NCBI RefSeq assembly: GCF_007859915.1
Contig: NZ_SJPM01000002.1
Span: 999,717 to 1,063,716 of the forward strand
DNA from: Neorhodopirellula pilleata
Lineage (GTDB): Bacteria > Planctomycetota > Planctomycetia > Pirellulales > Pirellulaceae
DNA: 64,000 nucleotides
Direction: 5' to 3'
Below are positions 63,912-64,000 of this stretch, piece by piece. How positions within the stretch are numbered: position 1 is the first letter of the stretch; the number at the start of each line of letters is the position of its first letter. The notes under the pieces are model-generated. The model made no database searches. It saw only the letters and a list, made by a program, of their open reading frames with translations, and was not told where the DNA came from. The position numbers and the translations under genes were made by a program.

Positions 63912-64000
63912 TTATTCTTCCGTCGGTATTTGCTAGCATTATTCCCCAGCTGAATCCGAATTCGGGTTCGGTTTGGGTGTGATCAGGGCGCGAGGATAGG

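Noticed and set aside
1..64000. tRNA, rRNA, phage or integrative element
   Set aside because: No tRNA-like arm patterns or rRNA sequence were seen. The Xer gene has the form of a housekeeping recombinase, with no attachment site or phage genes nearby.

Overview
The window looks like a chromosomal segment of a marine planctomycete close to Rhodopirellula and the Pirellulaceae. The evidence is gene content: an operon of DUF1549/DUF1553, pre-peptidase and DUF1501 proteins; two giant secreted fusions of a PVC-type 'membrane-bound dehydrogenase' propeller with cytochrome c; a DUF4332 protein; a planctomycete J-like domain; and many secreted proteins of unknown function. No rRNA, tRNA or CRISPR array was seen. 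Genes are dense, on both strands, and often overlap by ATGA.

Layout. 1-9.8 kb: the end of an outer-membrane-type protein, a uronate isomerase with a long acidic tail next to a ketopantoate-reductase-like gene, a two-gene HEAT-like/membrane unit, and an SGNH hydrolase with a cyclophilin. 10-16 kb: a ThuA/dehydrogenase/cytochrome c giant and a PQQ-type propeller. 16.2-18.2 kb: rpsB and tsf with hairpins. 18.2-25 kb: an MFS exporter, a YhaN/SbcC-like ATPase with two DUF4332 domains, and two divergent ExbD genes. 25.1-31.6 kb: a flagellar run, fliG-like, fliH, fliI, fliJ, a MotE-like gene and fliK. 31.7-35.6 kb: a short Hsp70 translationally coupled to a membrane protein with a J-like domain and a C-type-lectin-like domain. 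36-42 kb: the DUF1501/PPC/DUF1549 operon. 42.2-47 kb: two membrane P-loop GTPase-like proteins coupled to ExbB/TolQ. 47.4-53 kb: a second dehydrogenase/cytochrome giant, FxsA and an ATP-grasp ligase. 53-62.2 kb: small and large proteins of unknown function, a lipoprotein esterase and a second lipoprotein. 62.2-64 kb: a Xer recombinase and a decayed transposase.

Non-coding structure is rich. A 110-bp palindromic repeat occurs twice (0.4 and 60.6 kb). A MITE-like element of about 255 bp occurs intact (35.7 kb), as a double copy (47.1 kb) and as a remnant broken by a transposase (63.5 kb). Two strong isolated palindromes lie at 23.95 and 60.5 kb.

The best candidates for undescribed biology are the GTPase-GTPase-ExbB operon, which has no local ExbD while two orphan ExbD genes lie about 20 kb away beside the DUF4332 ATPase; the Hsp70 paired with a J-like protein that lacks HPD; and the uronate isomerase tail with its repeated D-[LS]-x-A-T motif. 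All functional statements rest on motif recognition by eye; no database search was run.
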